A DNA stretch of 61,854 nt, from the NCBI GenBank assembly GCA_021604525.1, contig BQJD01000021.1, forward strand, positions 1-61,854, in the 5' to 3' direction. The DNA comes from a marine bacterium B5-7. Lineage in GTDB: Bacteria > Pseudomonadota > Gammaproteobacteria > Arenicellales > CAJQKF01. Numbering within the stretch: position 1 is the first letter of the stretch; every line of letters begins with the position of its first letter. Position numbers and translations under genes: made by a program. The notes under the pieces were generated by a model that saw only the letters and a program-made list of their open reading frames with translations, did not search any database and was not told the origin of the DNA. Positions 44,179 through 52,840 of this stretch are shown piece by piece.

Positions 44179-45612
44179 TTATTCCTGGTGCCGACTAACG
44201 GGATGCCATGCAAGACTACGTTGTATGGCCTGGTCGAAGCGCTCAAAGACTCCGCTCATATTGGCGTTAGGCTCAAAAACCAACATTGATTGAACGTCCG
44301 TCGACAAATTTAATTCGGCACCGGCTAGTTGTGCCGTTCCGATTGCTGTCAGTTCCTGGCCTTTCTGGACGATCACACGTCTTTTGAGGATATTGGCAAG
44401 GAACTGGCAGAAATAGGGATTGATTGAAACTCCGCCATCAATTGATATCTCATCAGCAATAGGAATGAATTGCCCCATCGCTCGAATCACCTCGCTGGCC
44501 CTTAAAGCGACGCCTTCGAGAACAGCCTGAACCATATCGCGCGGTGAAGTGTCGAGCGATAATCCGATCCACAAGCCGCCCGCACGTCGATCCCAATGAG
44601 GGCAGGCCAAGCCCGATAACGCTGGCACAAAAACAAGATCACGTTCAATGGCACTAGTATTCCCGAACTGATTGATCGACTCGAAATGGTCGAAAAGCCC
44701 AAGGCTCCGCGCCCAATCGATTGCGGAGCCTGCACAATAAACACCGCCATCAAGAGCATATACCGGCGCATGGCCGGTGTGCTGCCAGGCTATCGTCGGC
44801 AGCAGGCCTTTCTCCGGTGATCTGAAAGAAGTATTGCCGGTTACAACCAGTGCGAACGCACCGGTACCGAAAGTGATTTTGGCGTCACCCATATCTCGGC
44901 AACCGTGTCCGTATAATGAAGCCTGTTGGTCAACAATGCTTGCAGTAACCGGGATAGATTTTTTACCCGATTTTATAAAGCCAAGTTCACCGGTAGAGGG
45001 TACGATTTCGGGCAGGGATTCAATTGGGACGTTAAATAAGCGACACAGATCATCATCCCATTGTCCTGTCTCCATATTGAGAAGAGAGGTTCTCGACGCA
45101 GTAGTGATGTCGGTTACGAAGCGATCCGACAAACGATCAAGAAAAAAAGCATCTGTGGTGCCGAGCCGTAACCTGCCTCGTCGCTGGAGGTCTTTGGCCT
45201 CTGCAACATGCTCAAGAATCCAGGCTAGCTTTGTGGCTGAGAAATAAGAATCGAGCGGCAGACCGGCCTTGTCCATGACAAGCTGACTTGCACCATCTTG
45301 TTTCAACCGTTCTACATCGCTCGCCGTACGATTGTCCTGCCAAACGATTACCGGACTGACGGGCTGCCTGGTGTCGGCATTCCAGGCCAGGCAGCTTTCT
45401 CCCTGGTTATCGATACCAATGGCTTGAACGCCGGGATTTGTATCAATACACGCCGTAATGCTTCGAATCAATTCTTCAGGGTCGTGTTCCACCCAACCGC
45501 TGGCAGGATAAAACTGTTGATGCTTCACTGAATGTGTGACCCGTGACATGCCATCATCAACCCGAAGCGCGCGGGTGCTGCTCGTTCCCTGATCTATAGC
45601 CAGAACTGACAT
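44179..45612 (-). CDS. FGGY-family carbohydrate kinase, glycerol kinase-like
   Basis: 477 residues from ATG 45612, with GAGG upstream; the frame is open to 45660 inside the previous gene. ATPase fold start VLAIDQGTSSTRAL, WVEHDPEELI, VIVWQDNRTASD, DSYFSATKLAWILEHV, TDITTASRTSLLNMETGQWDD, SIVDQQASLYG and FGTGAFAL all align with GlpK. Of the glycerol-binding residues, Glu72, the Trp of VIVWQ, the Tyr of SYFS, the Asp of VDQQ and the Phe of GAFAL are kept, but the Arg that precedes the Glu in GlpK is Gly71. It may therefore phosphorylate glycerol weakly or a related polyol. Third gene of the catabolic operon, 13 bases after the oxidoreductase. Confidence 0.87.
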   Translation of the reverse strand: MSVLAIDQGTSSTRALRVDDGMSRVTHSVKHQQFYPASGWVEHDPEELIRSITACIDTNPGVQAIGIDNQGESCLAWNADTRQPVSPVIVWQDNRTASDVERLKQDGASQLVMDKAGLPLDSYFSATKLAWILEHVAEAKDLQRRGRLRLGTTDAFFLDRLSDRFVTDITTASRTSLLNMETGQWDDDLCRLFNVPIESLPEIVPSTGELGFIKSGKKSIPVTASIVDQQASLYGHGCRDMGDAKITFGTGAFALVVTGNTSFRSPEKGLLPTIAWQHTGHAPVYALDGGVYCAGSAIDWARSLGLFDHFESINQFGNTSAIERDLVFVPALSGLACPHWDRRAGGLWIGLSLDTSPRDMVQAVLEGVALRASEVIRAMGQFIPIADEISIDGGVSINPYFCQFLANILKRRVIVQKGQELTAIGTAQLAGAELNLSTDVQSMLVFEPNANMSGVFERFDQAIQRSLAWHPVSRHQE

Positions 45613-45625
45613 GGTGACGTCTGCC

Positions 45626-46900
45626 TCATGATGGATTGAAGTCGATACGGATTGTGTCATCGACCATATCGCGTGTCGATGATGGCAGATTAACCAGTAT
45701 GCGCCTCTCCGGAAGTGTATTAATACGTTTCATGAGGATAGTGCGCTCACCAGATACTATTGAAAGCACCCCTTTTGCCGTACTTGAAACACGCAGTTGT
45801 AGTTGATGGTGCTGGACAGGATGTGTGTCTGAGTGCATTGAACCTTCATTAATAGATAATCGCTGTGGCAACACATATTTAATGATGGGATGGTTAGCAA
45901 TAACTCTGATGTACTCTCCGCTGTCTGGCAGTTGACCCTCAAGACTTCGATGTACGGTGCTGGCTACTCGTCGACCTTCTTGCCAACACCACCCGGCTGT
46001 TTCAACTGCCCTCAATAAGTTGCCGGCTGCAAGGTAGGCGGGGTCTGAACAACGCCCGAAGTTATCTATTACAGGGCCCTGAGAATCTGGGTCAACGTCG
46101 AGATGAGATAGGCGTGCAAGTGTCGACTCCGGAACGAATCGACCACTGAAAATAATACCGTCGCAAGACTCTGTACTAACCGTGCCGTTACGATCAATAA
46201 CCTCGACGCCCTCCACCCGTACCCGACCGAGTATTCGTTGTATGGATGAGTTGAGTCTAAGTTGTGTGCCACTGGCCAAGGGCAGTAGTCGCGACAGATT
46301 CCATGCGGTTGGTCTGTCATTAGCCTCGATCATCGACACCGGTTTGATGCCGGCATGCCTGCAGGTTAATAACGCGGAGAAGGAGACCAGCTCGCTACCG
46401 ACAATCACCGGCATTCGAAACGGGCGCTTGTCGTACAGGTAAACCATGGACTGCAATGCACCTGTTGTCACTATTCCCAACGGCCGCTGGCCAGAAACCA
46501 GTCTTGCAGACCGGGGCGTTTCGCGAACGCCAGTACACAGAATTACACGCTCTGCCAATAATTCTGCCGAGCCATGTGGAGAGGACAGGTGCAATAAACC
46601 GTTCCGGCCGAGTGATACAACGGTCGTATCAAGATGCAAGGCGACATTGTTGGCAAGTGCTTGAGCCACTAACTTTTTTGCATAAGTCGGGCCTTTGTAT
46701 ATCCGGTTGAATTCGCGCATGCCGAATGGAGGATGACCGCAATGCCTCGGGATGCCTCCCGCAGCAGATTCGCGCTCAATAACATGAACATCGTTTACAC
46801 CCAGCCGTTTCAGTTCGATCGCAGCACTGAGTCCGGATGGCCCCGCGCCGACGATGGCGACAGCACAGCTATCCGGAATGTGATTCAAGGGTCGAATCAT
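45626..46900 (-). CDS. FAD/NAD(P)-dependent oxidoreductase, partner of the G3P-dehydrogenase-like enzyme
   Basis: 424 residues. Rossmann FAD motif VAIVGAGPSGLSAAIELKRLG (14-34), second motif VILCTGVRETPRSARLVSG and an NAD-type region with VIVGSELVSFSALLTCRHAGIKPVSMIE. CGHPPFGMREFNRIYKGPTYAKKL is typical of the enzyme found next to GlpA-type dehydrogenases in several phyla. The last 80 residues have a beta-sandwich look. Overlaps the upstream dehydrogenase gene by 4 bases (ATGA), so the two probably form one complex that passes electrons from the substrate to an acceptor. Confidence 0.82.
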   Translation of the reverse strand: MIRPLNHIPDSCAVAIVGAGPSGLSAAIELKRLGVNDVHVIERESAAGGIPRHCGHPPFGMREFNRIYKGPTYAKKLVAQALANNVALHLDTTVVSLGRNGLLHLSSPHGSAELLAERVILCTGVRETPRSARLVSGQRPLGIVTTGALQSMVYLYDKRPFRMPVIVGSELVSFSALLTCRHAGIKPVSMIEANDRPTAWNLSRLLPLASGTQLRLNSSIQRILGRVRVEGVEVIDRNGTVSTESCDGIIFSGRFVPESTLARLSHLDVDPDSQGPVIDNFGRCSDPAYLAAGNLLRAVETAGWCWQEGRRVASTVHRSLEGQLPDSGEYIRVIANHPIIKYVLPQRLSINEGSMHSDTHPVQHHQLQLRVSSTAKGVLSIVSGERTILMKRINTLPERRILVNLPSSTRDMVDDTIRIDFNPS

Positions 46901-48306
46901 GTGTCGGAACTAACACACAGGGGGCGATCAAATTGACCTGCAGTCAGTTCACACAAACGTGCAGTACAATAAAAACCCTGGCATCGCCCCATGGTGACGC
47001 GGGTTCTACGCTTCAGTCCATCCAGGCTGCGCACGGCGAGTGGACCCGTCATGGCAGCAGCAATTTCCCGTTGCGTGACCAGCTCGCAGTGACAAACTAT
47101 TCCACCATTATCGTCACACTGCCAATCACGCTTGTCGTACTCACTGATTGAATTGATTTGTGGCCAGTTGATGCGATCCGGTGGATCAAGTGGATCAAGT
47201 GGCTCACCCAGTTTCGAGTAATGATCAAACACGAGATTGGCAATTCCAAGGGCAGCGCTCAAACCTGTTGAGCGAATTCCGCCGACACTGATGTAATGTA
47301 AATCTGTTTTACTATTGATGTGGTAGTCCTTACTGTCTGTTGCTGGTCTGATACCTGCATAGGTTGCGGTAACCGAATGCCCTGACAATGCCGGTACGAT
47401 TTGTTCACCGCGTTTGGTAAGTTGATTAAGTATCGATTTATCGACTGAAACATCTACCCGACTTTGCTGTTCTTCAGCGGTTGGGCCAACCAGCAGATTA
47501 CCGAAAATTGTGCGACAGACGACAACACCCTTGGTACGTTCGCCAGGCACGGGCAAGAGAATCGAGCGGATGAGCTTGGCGGCTGATTTGTCATACACCA
47601 CGAACTGTCCTTTACGTGGTCGAATATTGAATAGTGGTTCATCGATCAGTCGATTGTTTAGCTCATCGCCAAATAATCCCGCACAATTGATCACGCATTT
47701 TCCTGTAACGCGGCCACAGCTACTATCAATGACCCAGTGAATACCATCGAATTCCCCACCCGTCACTTCACAATTACGTTCAGCACGAGCACCATTTGAC
47801 AACGCTTGCAGCAAGTAGGCGAACGGTGTATTCCATGGATCAATGATGCTCTCGCCTGGCACCTGTACAGCCGCAATGGCGCCGGTGCAGATATCAGGTT
47901 CCATTTGTGAGACTTCACGTGCAGATACGATGCGCGTATTGGTTACGCCATTTGCATGAGACTTGTCGATGATCGATTCGAGCTTGTCGTGTTCATCTTC
48001 ATTCCAGGCAATCACAAGGGCGCCACAGTCGATCAACGGCAGGTTAAGTTGCTGCCGAATCTTTAGAAACTCGTGATAGCCATCGGCGATACAACGTTGC
48101 TCTATGGAACCAGGTGGTGCGTCAAATCCGGTATGCAATAACGCGCTATTGGCTTTGCTGGCGCCGTCGAGTATGTCGAGGCCTTTTTCGAGAATGATGA
48201 CGCGCGCGCCTTCGAGAGTGAGTTTTCGGGCTACGGCACAACCGACAACACCAGCACCAACAACGATAACGTCATATATATCAGCTACTAACGGACGTAC
48301 AGCCAT
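46897..48306 (-). CDS. GlpA-like FAD dehydrogenase with BFD [2Fe-2S] domain
   Basis: 469 residues. FAD motif DVIVVGAGVVGCAVARKLTLEGARVIILEKG at 12-42; DAO-type catalytic domain to about 370, with SKANSALLHTGFDAPPGS, which matches anaerobic glycerol-3-phosphate dehydrogenase GlpA relatives. C-terminal BFD-like Fe-S domain with Cys405-x-Cys407 and Cys442-x4-Cys447 (IVCHCE, GRCQGFYC). Predicted to oxidise glycerol 3-phosphate, or the phosphate made by the adjacent kinase, to the keto form. No membrane anchor gene (GlpC) is present; the FAD oxidoreductase next to it may take that role. First gene of the minus-strand operon, divergent from deoR. Confidence 0.87.
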   Translation of the reverse strand: MAVRPLVADIYDVIVVGAGVVGCAVARKLTLEGARVIILEKGLDILDGASKANSALLHTGFDAPPGSIEQRCIADGYHEFLKIRQQLNLPLIDCGALVIAWNEDEHDKLESIIDKSHANGVTNTRIVSAREVSQMEPDICTGAIAAVQVPGESIIDPWNTPFAYLLQALSNGARAERNCEVTGGEFDGIHWVIDSSCGRVTGKCVINCAGLFGDELNNRLIDEPLFNIRPRKGQFVVYDKSAAKLIRSILLPVPGERTKGVVVCRTIFGNLLVGPTAEEQQSRVDVSVDKSILNQLTKRGEQIVPALSGHSVTATYAGIRPATDSKDYHINSKTDLHYISVGGIRSTGLSAALGIANLVFDHYSKLGEPLDPLDPPDRINWPQINSISEYDKRDWQCDDNGGIVCHCELVTQREIAAAMTGPLAVRSLDGLKRRTRVTMGRCQGFYCTARLCELTAGQFDRPLCVSSDT

Positions 48307-48388
48307 TACATTGATCCGCGCTTAACTTCCATGAATTGAAGATTGCCCATGCCATTTTTCAGTTTATGGGTCGATGACCATATAGTCA

Positions 48389-48416
48389 ATTAATTAAAGA
48401 AGTGGTATTAATTAAT
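48389..48416. promoter_or_regulatory. AT-rich repeated palindromes in the deoR/dehydrogenase divergent region
   Basis: ATTAATTAA at 48389-48397 and ATTAATTAAT at 48407-48416, start to start 18 bases, within the 149-base divergent region. Each is palindromic. Candidate operator for the DeoR regulator or promoter elements for both directions; seen as repeats, function inferred. Confidence 0.4.
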
Positions 48417-48455
48417 CCACAAATTCTAGAAAAATGAGAGAGAAGTACTAATATT

Positions 48456-49250
48456 ATGACCGAATGGTCAATCGTGTGCTACGATCACGACATGCGCCCA
48501 GGAGAAAGACAATCCACTATTGCCGATATTGTTCGCGACGAGGGCAGGGTAACCGTCGAGGCTCTGACACGACACTTCGGTGCATCCGCCGAGACGATAC
48601 GCAGGGATCTTGCAACGCTATCGCGCGAAGGTATTATTCGCAAGGTTCATGGCGGGGCAGTGTTTCCAGGTTCTCGTGGTGAAGATCCATTCCAGAAACG
48701 GATGGGTCATAACATCGCTGCAAAGCGTCACATTGCTAAAAAGGCAATCACGTTGGTGTCAGCGGGTGATACGTTATTTATTGATACCGGCACGACCACA
48801 CTGATGTTCGCGCGAGAACTGGGTAGTATCGATAACCTGACGATCATTACGAATTCAATCGAAATTGCCAGGGTGGTTTCGACAGGAAATTCAAGCGCCA
48901 GTCTGTTTCTGGTGGGTGGTGCATATAACGCTGACAATAGACAGACCTTCGGAATGATGGCAATGTCACAGATTGAAATGTTTCGGGGAACGTTGGCGGT
49001 TCTGGCAATTGGTACGGTTGACGCTGCTGCTGGTGCGATGGACTACAATATTGAGGAAGCACAGGTTGCAAGAGCAATGATAAAACAATCGCAGTCTGCT
49101 GTGATTCTTTCCGATTCTTCAAAGTTTAACAGGATAGCGCCATTTGCCGTCGGTCCACTGAGCTGTTTCAATACACTGGTATGCGAAACAGAGCCGAAGG
49201 GTTCACTGCAGCGCGCGCTCGAGCAGAGCAGTGTAGAAATTGTGTTTTAA
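48456..49250 (+). CDS. DeoR-family transcriptional regulator (GlpR-like)
   Basis: 264 residues from ATG 48456; ATG 48492 (MRPGERQSTIADIV) is an equally possible start and closer to the family N-terminus. Winged-helix domain about 14-70: RQSTIADIVRDEGRVTVEALTRHFGASAETIRRDLATLSREG, the DeoR signature, then IRKVHGGAV. C-terminal DeoRC sensor with FIDTGTTTLMFARELG, typical of binding phosphorylated sugars or polyols such as glycerol 3-phosphate. Divergent from the dehydrogenase-kinase operon and upstream of the TRAP genes, so it likely represses both until the phosphorylated substrate accumulates. Confidence 0.92.
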   Translation: MTEWSIVCYDHDMRPGERQSTIADIVRDEGRVTVEALTRHFGASAETIRRDLATLSREGIIRKVHGGAVFPGSRGEDPFQKRMGHNIAAKRHIAKKAITLVSAGDTLFIDTGTTTLMFARELGSIDNLTIITNSIEIARVVSTGNSSASLFLVGGAYNADNRQTFGMMAMSQIEMFRGTLAVLAIGTVDAAAGAMDYNIEEAQVARAMIKQSQSAVILSDSSKFNRIAPFAVGPLSCFNTLVCETEPKGSLQRALEQSSVEIVF

Positions 49251-49263
49251 GTGGGGAGTATTA

Positions 49264-49320
49264 ATGCGTGACAATAAATTTGAATGGCAGCTTGCAATGA
49301 TGCTCAACAATAATAAATAG
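49264..49320 (+). CDS. Possible 18-residue small ORF before the TRAP genes
   Basis: ATG 49264 follows GGGGAG (49253-49258) at 5 bases; the frame codes for MRDNKFEWQLAMMLNNNK and stops at TAG 49320. It starts 13 bases after the deoR stop and ends 20 bases before dctQ. The strong ribosome site hints at translation, maybe to couple deoR with dctQ. No family known. Confidence 0.35.
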   Translation: MRDNKFEWQLAMMLNNNK

Positions 49321-49340
49321 CGCCAGGGAGTCGTTTCAAA

Positions 49341-49853
49341 GTGCCAAAATTTATTGTCAATTACGTTAGTGCAGTTGACTACGTATCCACCAAGGTTGGT
49401 CGCCTGGCGATGTATGCCATCTTTCTGATGATTGGTACATTGCTGCTTTCTGCTGTGACGCGAAACATCATTCACTTTCCCCTGTCATGGTGTGTCGAGC
49501 TCGCCCAATTCATCATGACCGGTTATTACATTGTTGGCGGTGCGTATTCCATGCAGTTGGACAGTCACGTGCGCATGGATCTTCTCTATGATCGCTGGTC
49601 GCCACGAACGCGGGCACGAGTCGATGCGGTTACCAGTTTCTTTCTTGTTTTTTATCTGGTGTGTCTTTTATTCGGTTCGATATCAAGCACCATGTATGCC
49701 ATTGAATATGGTGAAAGAAAATTCTCAATGTGGAATCCGTCGATGATCCCGATCAAGGTCATCATGGTCTTTGGTATCTTCATGATGCTTCTGCAATCGA
49801 TCTCCACCTTCTTTAAAGATTGGGCCAAGGCGAAGGGGATCAAATTGTCATGA
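49341..49853 (+). CDS. TRAP transporter small membrane subunit (DctQ type)
   Basis: 170 residues, GTG start with GGGAG at 49326-49330. Four helices; LSWCVELAQFIMTGYYIVGGAYSMQLDSHVRMDLLYDRW carries the family motif (E-x-x-x-x and H-V-R-x-D). Small subunit of a sodium-driven tripartite importer in the inner membrane. Ends in ATGA overlap with the large subunit gene. Confidence 0.92.
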   Translation: MPKFIVNYVSAVDYVSTKVGRLAMYAIFLMIGTLLLSAVTRNIIHFPLSWCVELAQFIMTGYYIVGGAYSMQLDSHVRMDLLYDRWSPRTRARVDAVTSFFLVFYLVCLLFGSISSTMYAIEYGERKFSMWNPSMIPIKVIMVFGIFMMLLQSISTFFKDWAKAKGIKLS

Positions 49854-51172
49854 GTTACGAGATGATTGCGATATTGATGTTTTCATCAATGTTGCTGATG
49901 ATGCTGACCGGGCAGCGGGTATTTGCGGCGATAGGTTTCGTGTCGGTAGCCGCTGCATTGCTGTTGTATGGCGAAGGTGCTATCGAGATGCCGTTCAATG
50001 CGGCATTCAAGCTTTTTAACTGGTATCCGCTGCTCACGTTACCTCTGTTTATATACATGGGATACATCTTGTCCGAGTCGGGTATCGCCGACGATCTGTA
50101 TCGCATGTTTCATGTGTGGTTCGGTGGTTTAAAAGGCGGCCTTGCGGTTGGCACCATCGGCTTGATGGTCGTGATTTCGGCAATGAACGGCCTGAGCGTT
50201 GCGGGTATGGCCATCGGTGCGACTATCGCACTGCCCGAGATGTTGCGACGCGGTTATGACAAGATAATGATTACCGGTGTTGTGCAGGCCGGCAGCTCAC
50301 TGGGGATTCTGGTACCCCCCAGCGTGGTGCTGGTTCTATACGGCATGATTGCTCGTCAACCGGTGGGAAAATTATGGCTCGCGGGCGCAATCCCCGGTCT
50401 TATGATGGCGGCCCTGTTCATTATCTATATCATTATCCGCTGCAAGATCCAGCCGCATCTCGGTCCGACGGTCAACGAAGAAGAACGCAACTTGCCAACT
50501 GTGGAGAAACTTAAACTCCTGCGTGCAGGTATTACGCCATTCCTCATCTTCTTCTTCATGACTGGCTTGTTCGTCATGGGTATCACCAGCCTGGTTGAGA
50601 GCTCGGCTGTTGGAGCGACAGCCGCGACAATCGCCGCCTGGGCAAAGCGCCGCTTGAACTGGAAGGTGATGGAAGAAACCATGCGCAAGACGCTTGGAAT
50701 ATCCTGCATGTTCATGTGGATCATCCTGGCCGCGCTTTCATTTGGTGCCGTGTTCGATGGGATAGGCGCTGTGCGTGCAATAGAGTCGCTGTTCATCACT
50801 AAATGGAACCTCACTCCCTGGGAGGTTCTCATCATGATGCAGTTGTCTTATCTTGTAATGGGTATGTTTCTTGATGACACAGCCATGCTGGTAATTGTTG
50901 CGCCGCTTTATGTGCCGCTGGTCATCGTGCTGGGTTTCGATCCGGTCTGGTATGGTGTTCTGTATACCATTACTTGCCAGATTGCTTATATGACACCGCC
51001 GTTTGGCTATAACCTGTTTCTGATGCGCGCCATGGCGCCACCGGAGATAACCCTAATGGATATTTATCGATCTATCATTCCCTTTGTTCTGGTCATGACT
51101 TTAGCATTGGTCCTCGTCATGGTATTTCCACAAATTGCTCTCTGGCTACCGGAACAGATTTACAACCGTTAG
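49850..51172 (+). CDS. TRAP transporter large permease (DctM type)
   Basis: 440 residues from ATG 49850; overlaps the DctQ stop by 4 bases, while the frame itself is open to 49820. Twelve or so helices; LTLPLFIYMGYILSESGIADDLYRMFHVWFGGLKGGLAVGTI and GSSLGILVPPSVVLVLYGMI are the DctM signatures (substrate and sodium sites). Catalyses sodium-coupled uptake with the binding protein below. Confidence 0.94.
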   Translation: MSYEMIAILMFSSMLLMMLTGQRVFAAIGFVSVAAALLLYGEGAIEMPFNAAFKLFNWYPLLTLPLFIYMGYILSESGIADDLYRMFHVWFGGLKGGLAVGTIGLMVVISAMNGLSVAGMAIGATIALPEMLRRGYDKIMITGVVQAGSSLGILVPPSVVLVLYGMIARQPVGKLWLAGAIPGLMMAALFIIYIIIRCKIQPHLGPTVNEEERNLPTVEKLKLLRAGITPFLIFFFMTGLFVMGITSLVESSAVGATAATIAAWAKRRLNWKVMEETMRKTLGISCMFMWIILAALSFGAVFDGIGAVRAIESLFITKWNLTPWEVLIMMQLSYLVMGMFLDDTAMLVIVAPLYVPLVIVLGFDPVWYGVLYTITCQIAYMTPPFGYNLFLMRAMAPPEITLMDIYRSIIPFVLVMTLALVLVMVFPQIALWLPEQIYNR

Positions 51173-51240
51173 AAGTGATGAAGTGGAAACGCCATGAATG
51201 ATCAAAGAACAAGTTCCCCAAACGACTAAGGAGACCCTTG

Positions 51241-52362
51241 ATGACCGACAAAACTGATACAAAAGTAACTATTAACGACAAGGTTGTCGCCACTGATGAA
51301 ACGAAACCGCAGAACACGGGAAGACGCGATTTTGTCAAGAAAGTAGGAGCTGCCACTACTGGCGCGATTGCCGCCGGTTCTGCACCGTATGTTTATGCTG
51401 CAAGCAATCCGATCAAATGGCGTTTGCAAACCTACTCCGGTGCACCACTGGGCGCACATGTAATCCTTCCGCAGATCGAGGCATTCAACAAGGCGGCCCA
51501 TGGAGAGATGGAGATTGAATTGTATTACGCAGATCAGTTGGTGCCGACTGGCGAGCTGTTTCGTGCGATGCAGAATGGAACGATCGATGCCGTACAAAGC
51601 GATGACGCAACCATGGCATCACCGGTTGACATCAGTGTATTCGGTGGATACTTCCCGTTCTCTACTCGCTACAGTCTGGATATGCCAGTGTTGTTCAAGT
51701 ATTACGGCTTGAATGATATTTGGGCTGAAGCCTACGGCGAAGTCAAAGGTGTCGAGTGGATCAGTGCGGGTGCTTGGGATCCATTGCATATTTTCACCAA
51801 AGAACCTATTCGCTCCATTGCGGATATGAATGGCAAACGAGTATTCGGTGTGCCTACTGCCGGCAAGTTTCTGTCTCGTTATGGCTTGATTCCGGTTACA
51901 TTGCCTTGGGATGACATCGAAGTTGCAATCCAGACCGGTGAACTTGATGGTGTTGCATGGTGTGGTTTCACCGAAGCCTATGAGGTTGGCTGGGCAGACG
52001 TCTGTAACTATGCCCTGTTGAATAACGTCACCGGCGCCTGGTGTGGCTCATATTTTGCCAATACGAATAGTTGGGAGAAAGTTCCACCGCACTTGCAGGA
52101 ATTATTCAAAATGTCCTGCGACAGTTCGCACTACTACCGACAGGTCTGGTATTGGGGTGGCGAAGCGGATCTCCGTGTCCATGGCGATAAGATGGAGTTG
52201 ACTGAGATTCCACAGCACGAATGGAATCAGGTCGTAAAGGATTCAGAAGAATTCTGGGATGAACTCGCTTCTATCAGTCCGCGCACCCAAAAGGTTGTGG
52301 ATGCATACAAGAAGTATTCCGCCGTAATGGAGAAAGCTGGCGTACCCTATCGTTACAGCTAA
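51241..52362 (+). CDS. TRAP transporter substrate-binding protein with Tat signal (DctP family)
   Basis: 373 residues from ATG 51241, with AGGAG at 51229-51233; a TTG at 51238 is in frame. Twin-arginine signal near residues 26-55 (NTGRRDFVKKVGAATTGAIAAGSAPYVYAA), with an unusually long 25-residue polar stretch before it. The mature part has the DctP fold: GEMEIELYYADQLVPTGELFRAMQNGTIDAVQ, FGVPTAGKFLSRYGLIPVTLPWDDIEVAIQTGELDGV. The subgroup resembles binding proteins of non-dicarboxylate substrates. Gene context points to glycerol or a related polyol or polyol acid. Confidence 0.92.
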   Translation: MTDKTDTKVTINDKVVATDETKPQNTGRRDFVKKVGAATTGAIAAGSAPYVYAASNPIKWRLQTYSGAPLGAHVILPQIEAFNKAAHGEMEIELYYADQLVPTGELFRAMQNGTIDAVQSDDATMASPVDISVFGGYFPFSTRYSLDMPVLFKYYGLNDIWAEAYGEVKGVEWISAGAWDPLHIFTKEPIRSIADMNGKRVFGVPTAGKFLSRYGLIPVTLPWDDIEVAIQTGELDGVAWCGFTEAYEVGWADVCNYALLNNVTGAWCGSYFANTNSWEKVPPHLQELFKMSCDSSHYYRQVWYWGGEADLRVHGDKMELTEIPQHEWNQVVKDSEEFWDELASISPRTQKVVDAYKKYSAVMEKAGVPYRYS

Positions 52363-52370
52363 ATCGAAAC

Positions 52371-52404
52371 AAGGCGAGTCATCTTACCGGGTGACTCGCC
52401 TTTT
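52371..52404 (+). terminator. Terminator 1 after the TRAP operon
   Basis: Stem AAGGCGAGTCA (52371-52381) with TGACTCGCCTT (52392-52402), 10-base loop, then TT. Nine bases after the binding protein stop. Confidence 0.85.
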
Positions 52405-52410
52405 GAATTC

Positions 52411-52443
52411 AAAGCCTCGATTAATCATATCGAGGCTTTTTTT
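52411..52443 (+). terminator. Terminator 2, tandem with terminator 1
   Basis: Stem AAAGCCTCGAT (52411-52421) with ATCGAGGCTTT (52429-52439), 7-base loop, T tract to 52443. Stronger T tract than the first. Confidence 0.88.
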
Positions 52444-52840
52444 ATTCGTACCTGACAAGATGTGTGCAACCTTAAGATACAAGCCGAACATCAGCTACAA
52501 ATGGGGATTCACAATCGAGGAGAATGATATTAGTCGGTTGCTTACCTGTCATGCCCTTGTTTATCGTGTTCAGGACTGACTCGTGAATGTCATTCACTGC
52601 GAAATATTAACGTCTTGCTACTACCGACCATCTGTTCAATGCAACCATCCGGTTGTACACCTGCACCTGTTATCGAGTACCCCACTGAACAGCGTGTGCC
52701 TGAAGTAAACTTTACCAGAACCCGTCTCAAACTGAGCGAGCAGTTAACACCGTTTTGGTGGGTTGTAGCCATTTCGAGACAGGTTCTAAAAATAATGTGT
52801 TTTAGCACAGGAATTCGACTTCCATGTCGGAGAGGTGACA
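52444..52840. other. Gap between TRAP terminators and the hydrolase island
   Basis: 397 bases with no gene seen. Contains the 71-base inverted-repeat element at 52717-52787. A promoter for the downstream island must lie here; none is clear. Confidence 0.5.
52717..52787. repeat. MITE-like inverted-repeat element, copy 2
   Basis: 71 bases. Termini AGAACCCGTCTCAAA and the complement of TTTCGAGACAGGTTCT match in 13 of 15 bases. Its reverse complement aligns with the first half of 24016-24147, including TGGCT-CAAC, GGTGTTAA and TCGCTCAGTT blocks; it looks like an internally shortened form of copy 1. Confidence 0.7.
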
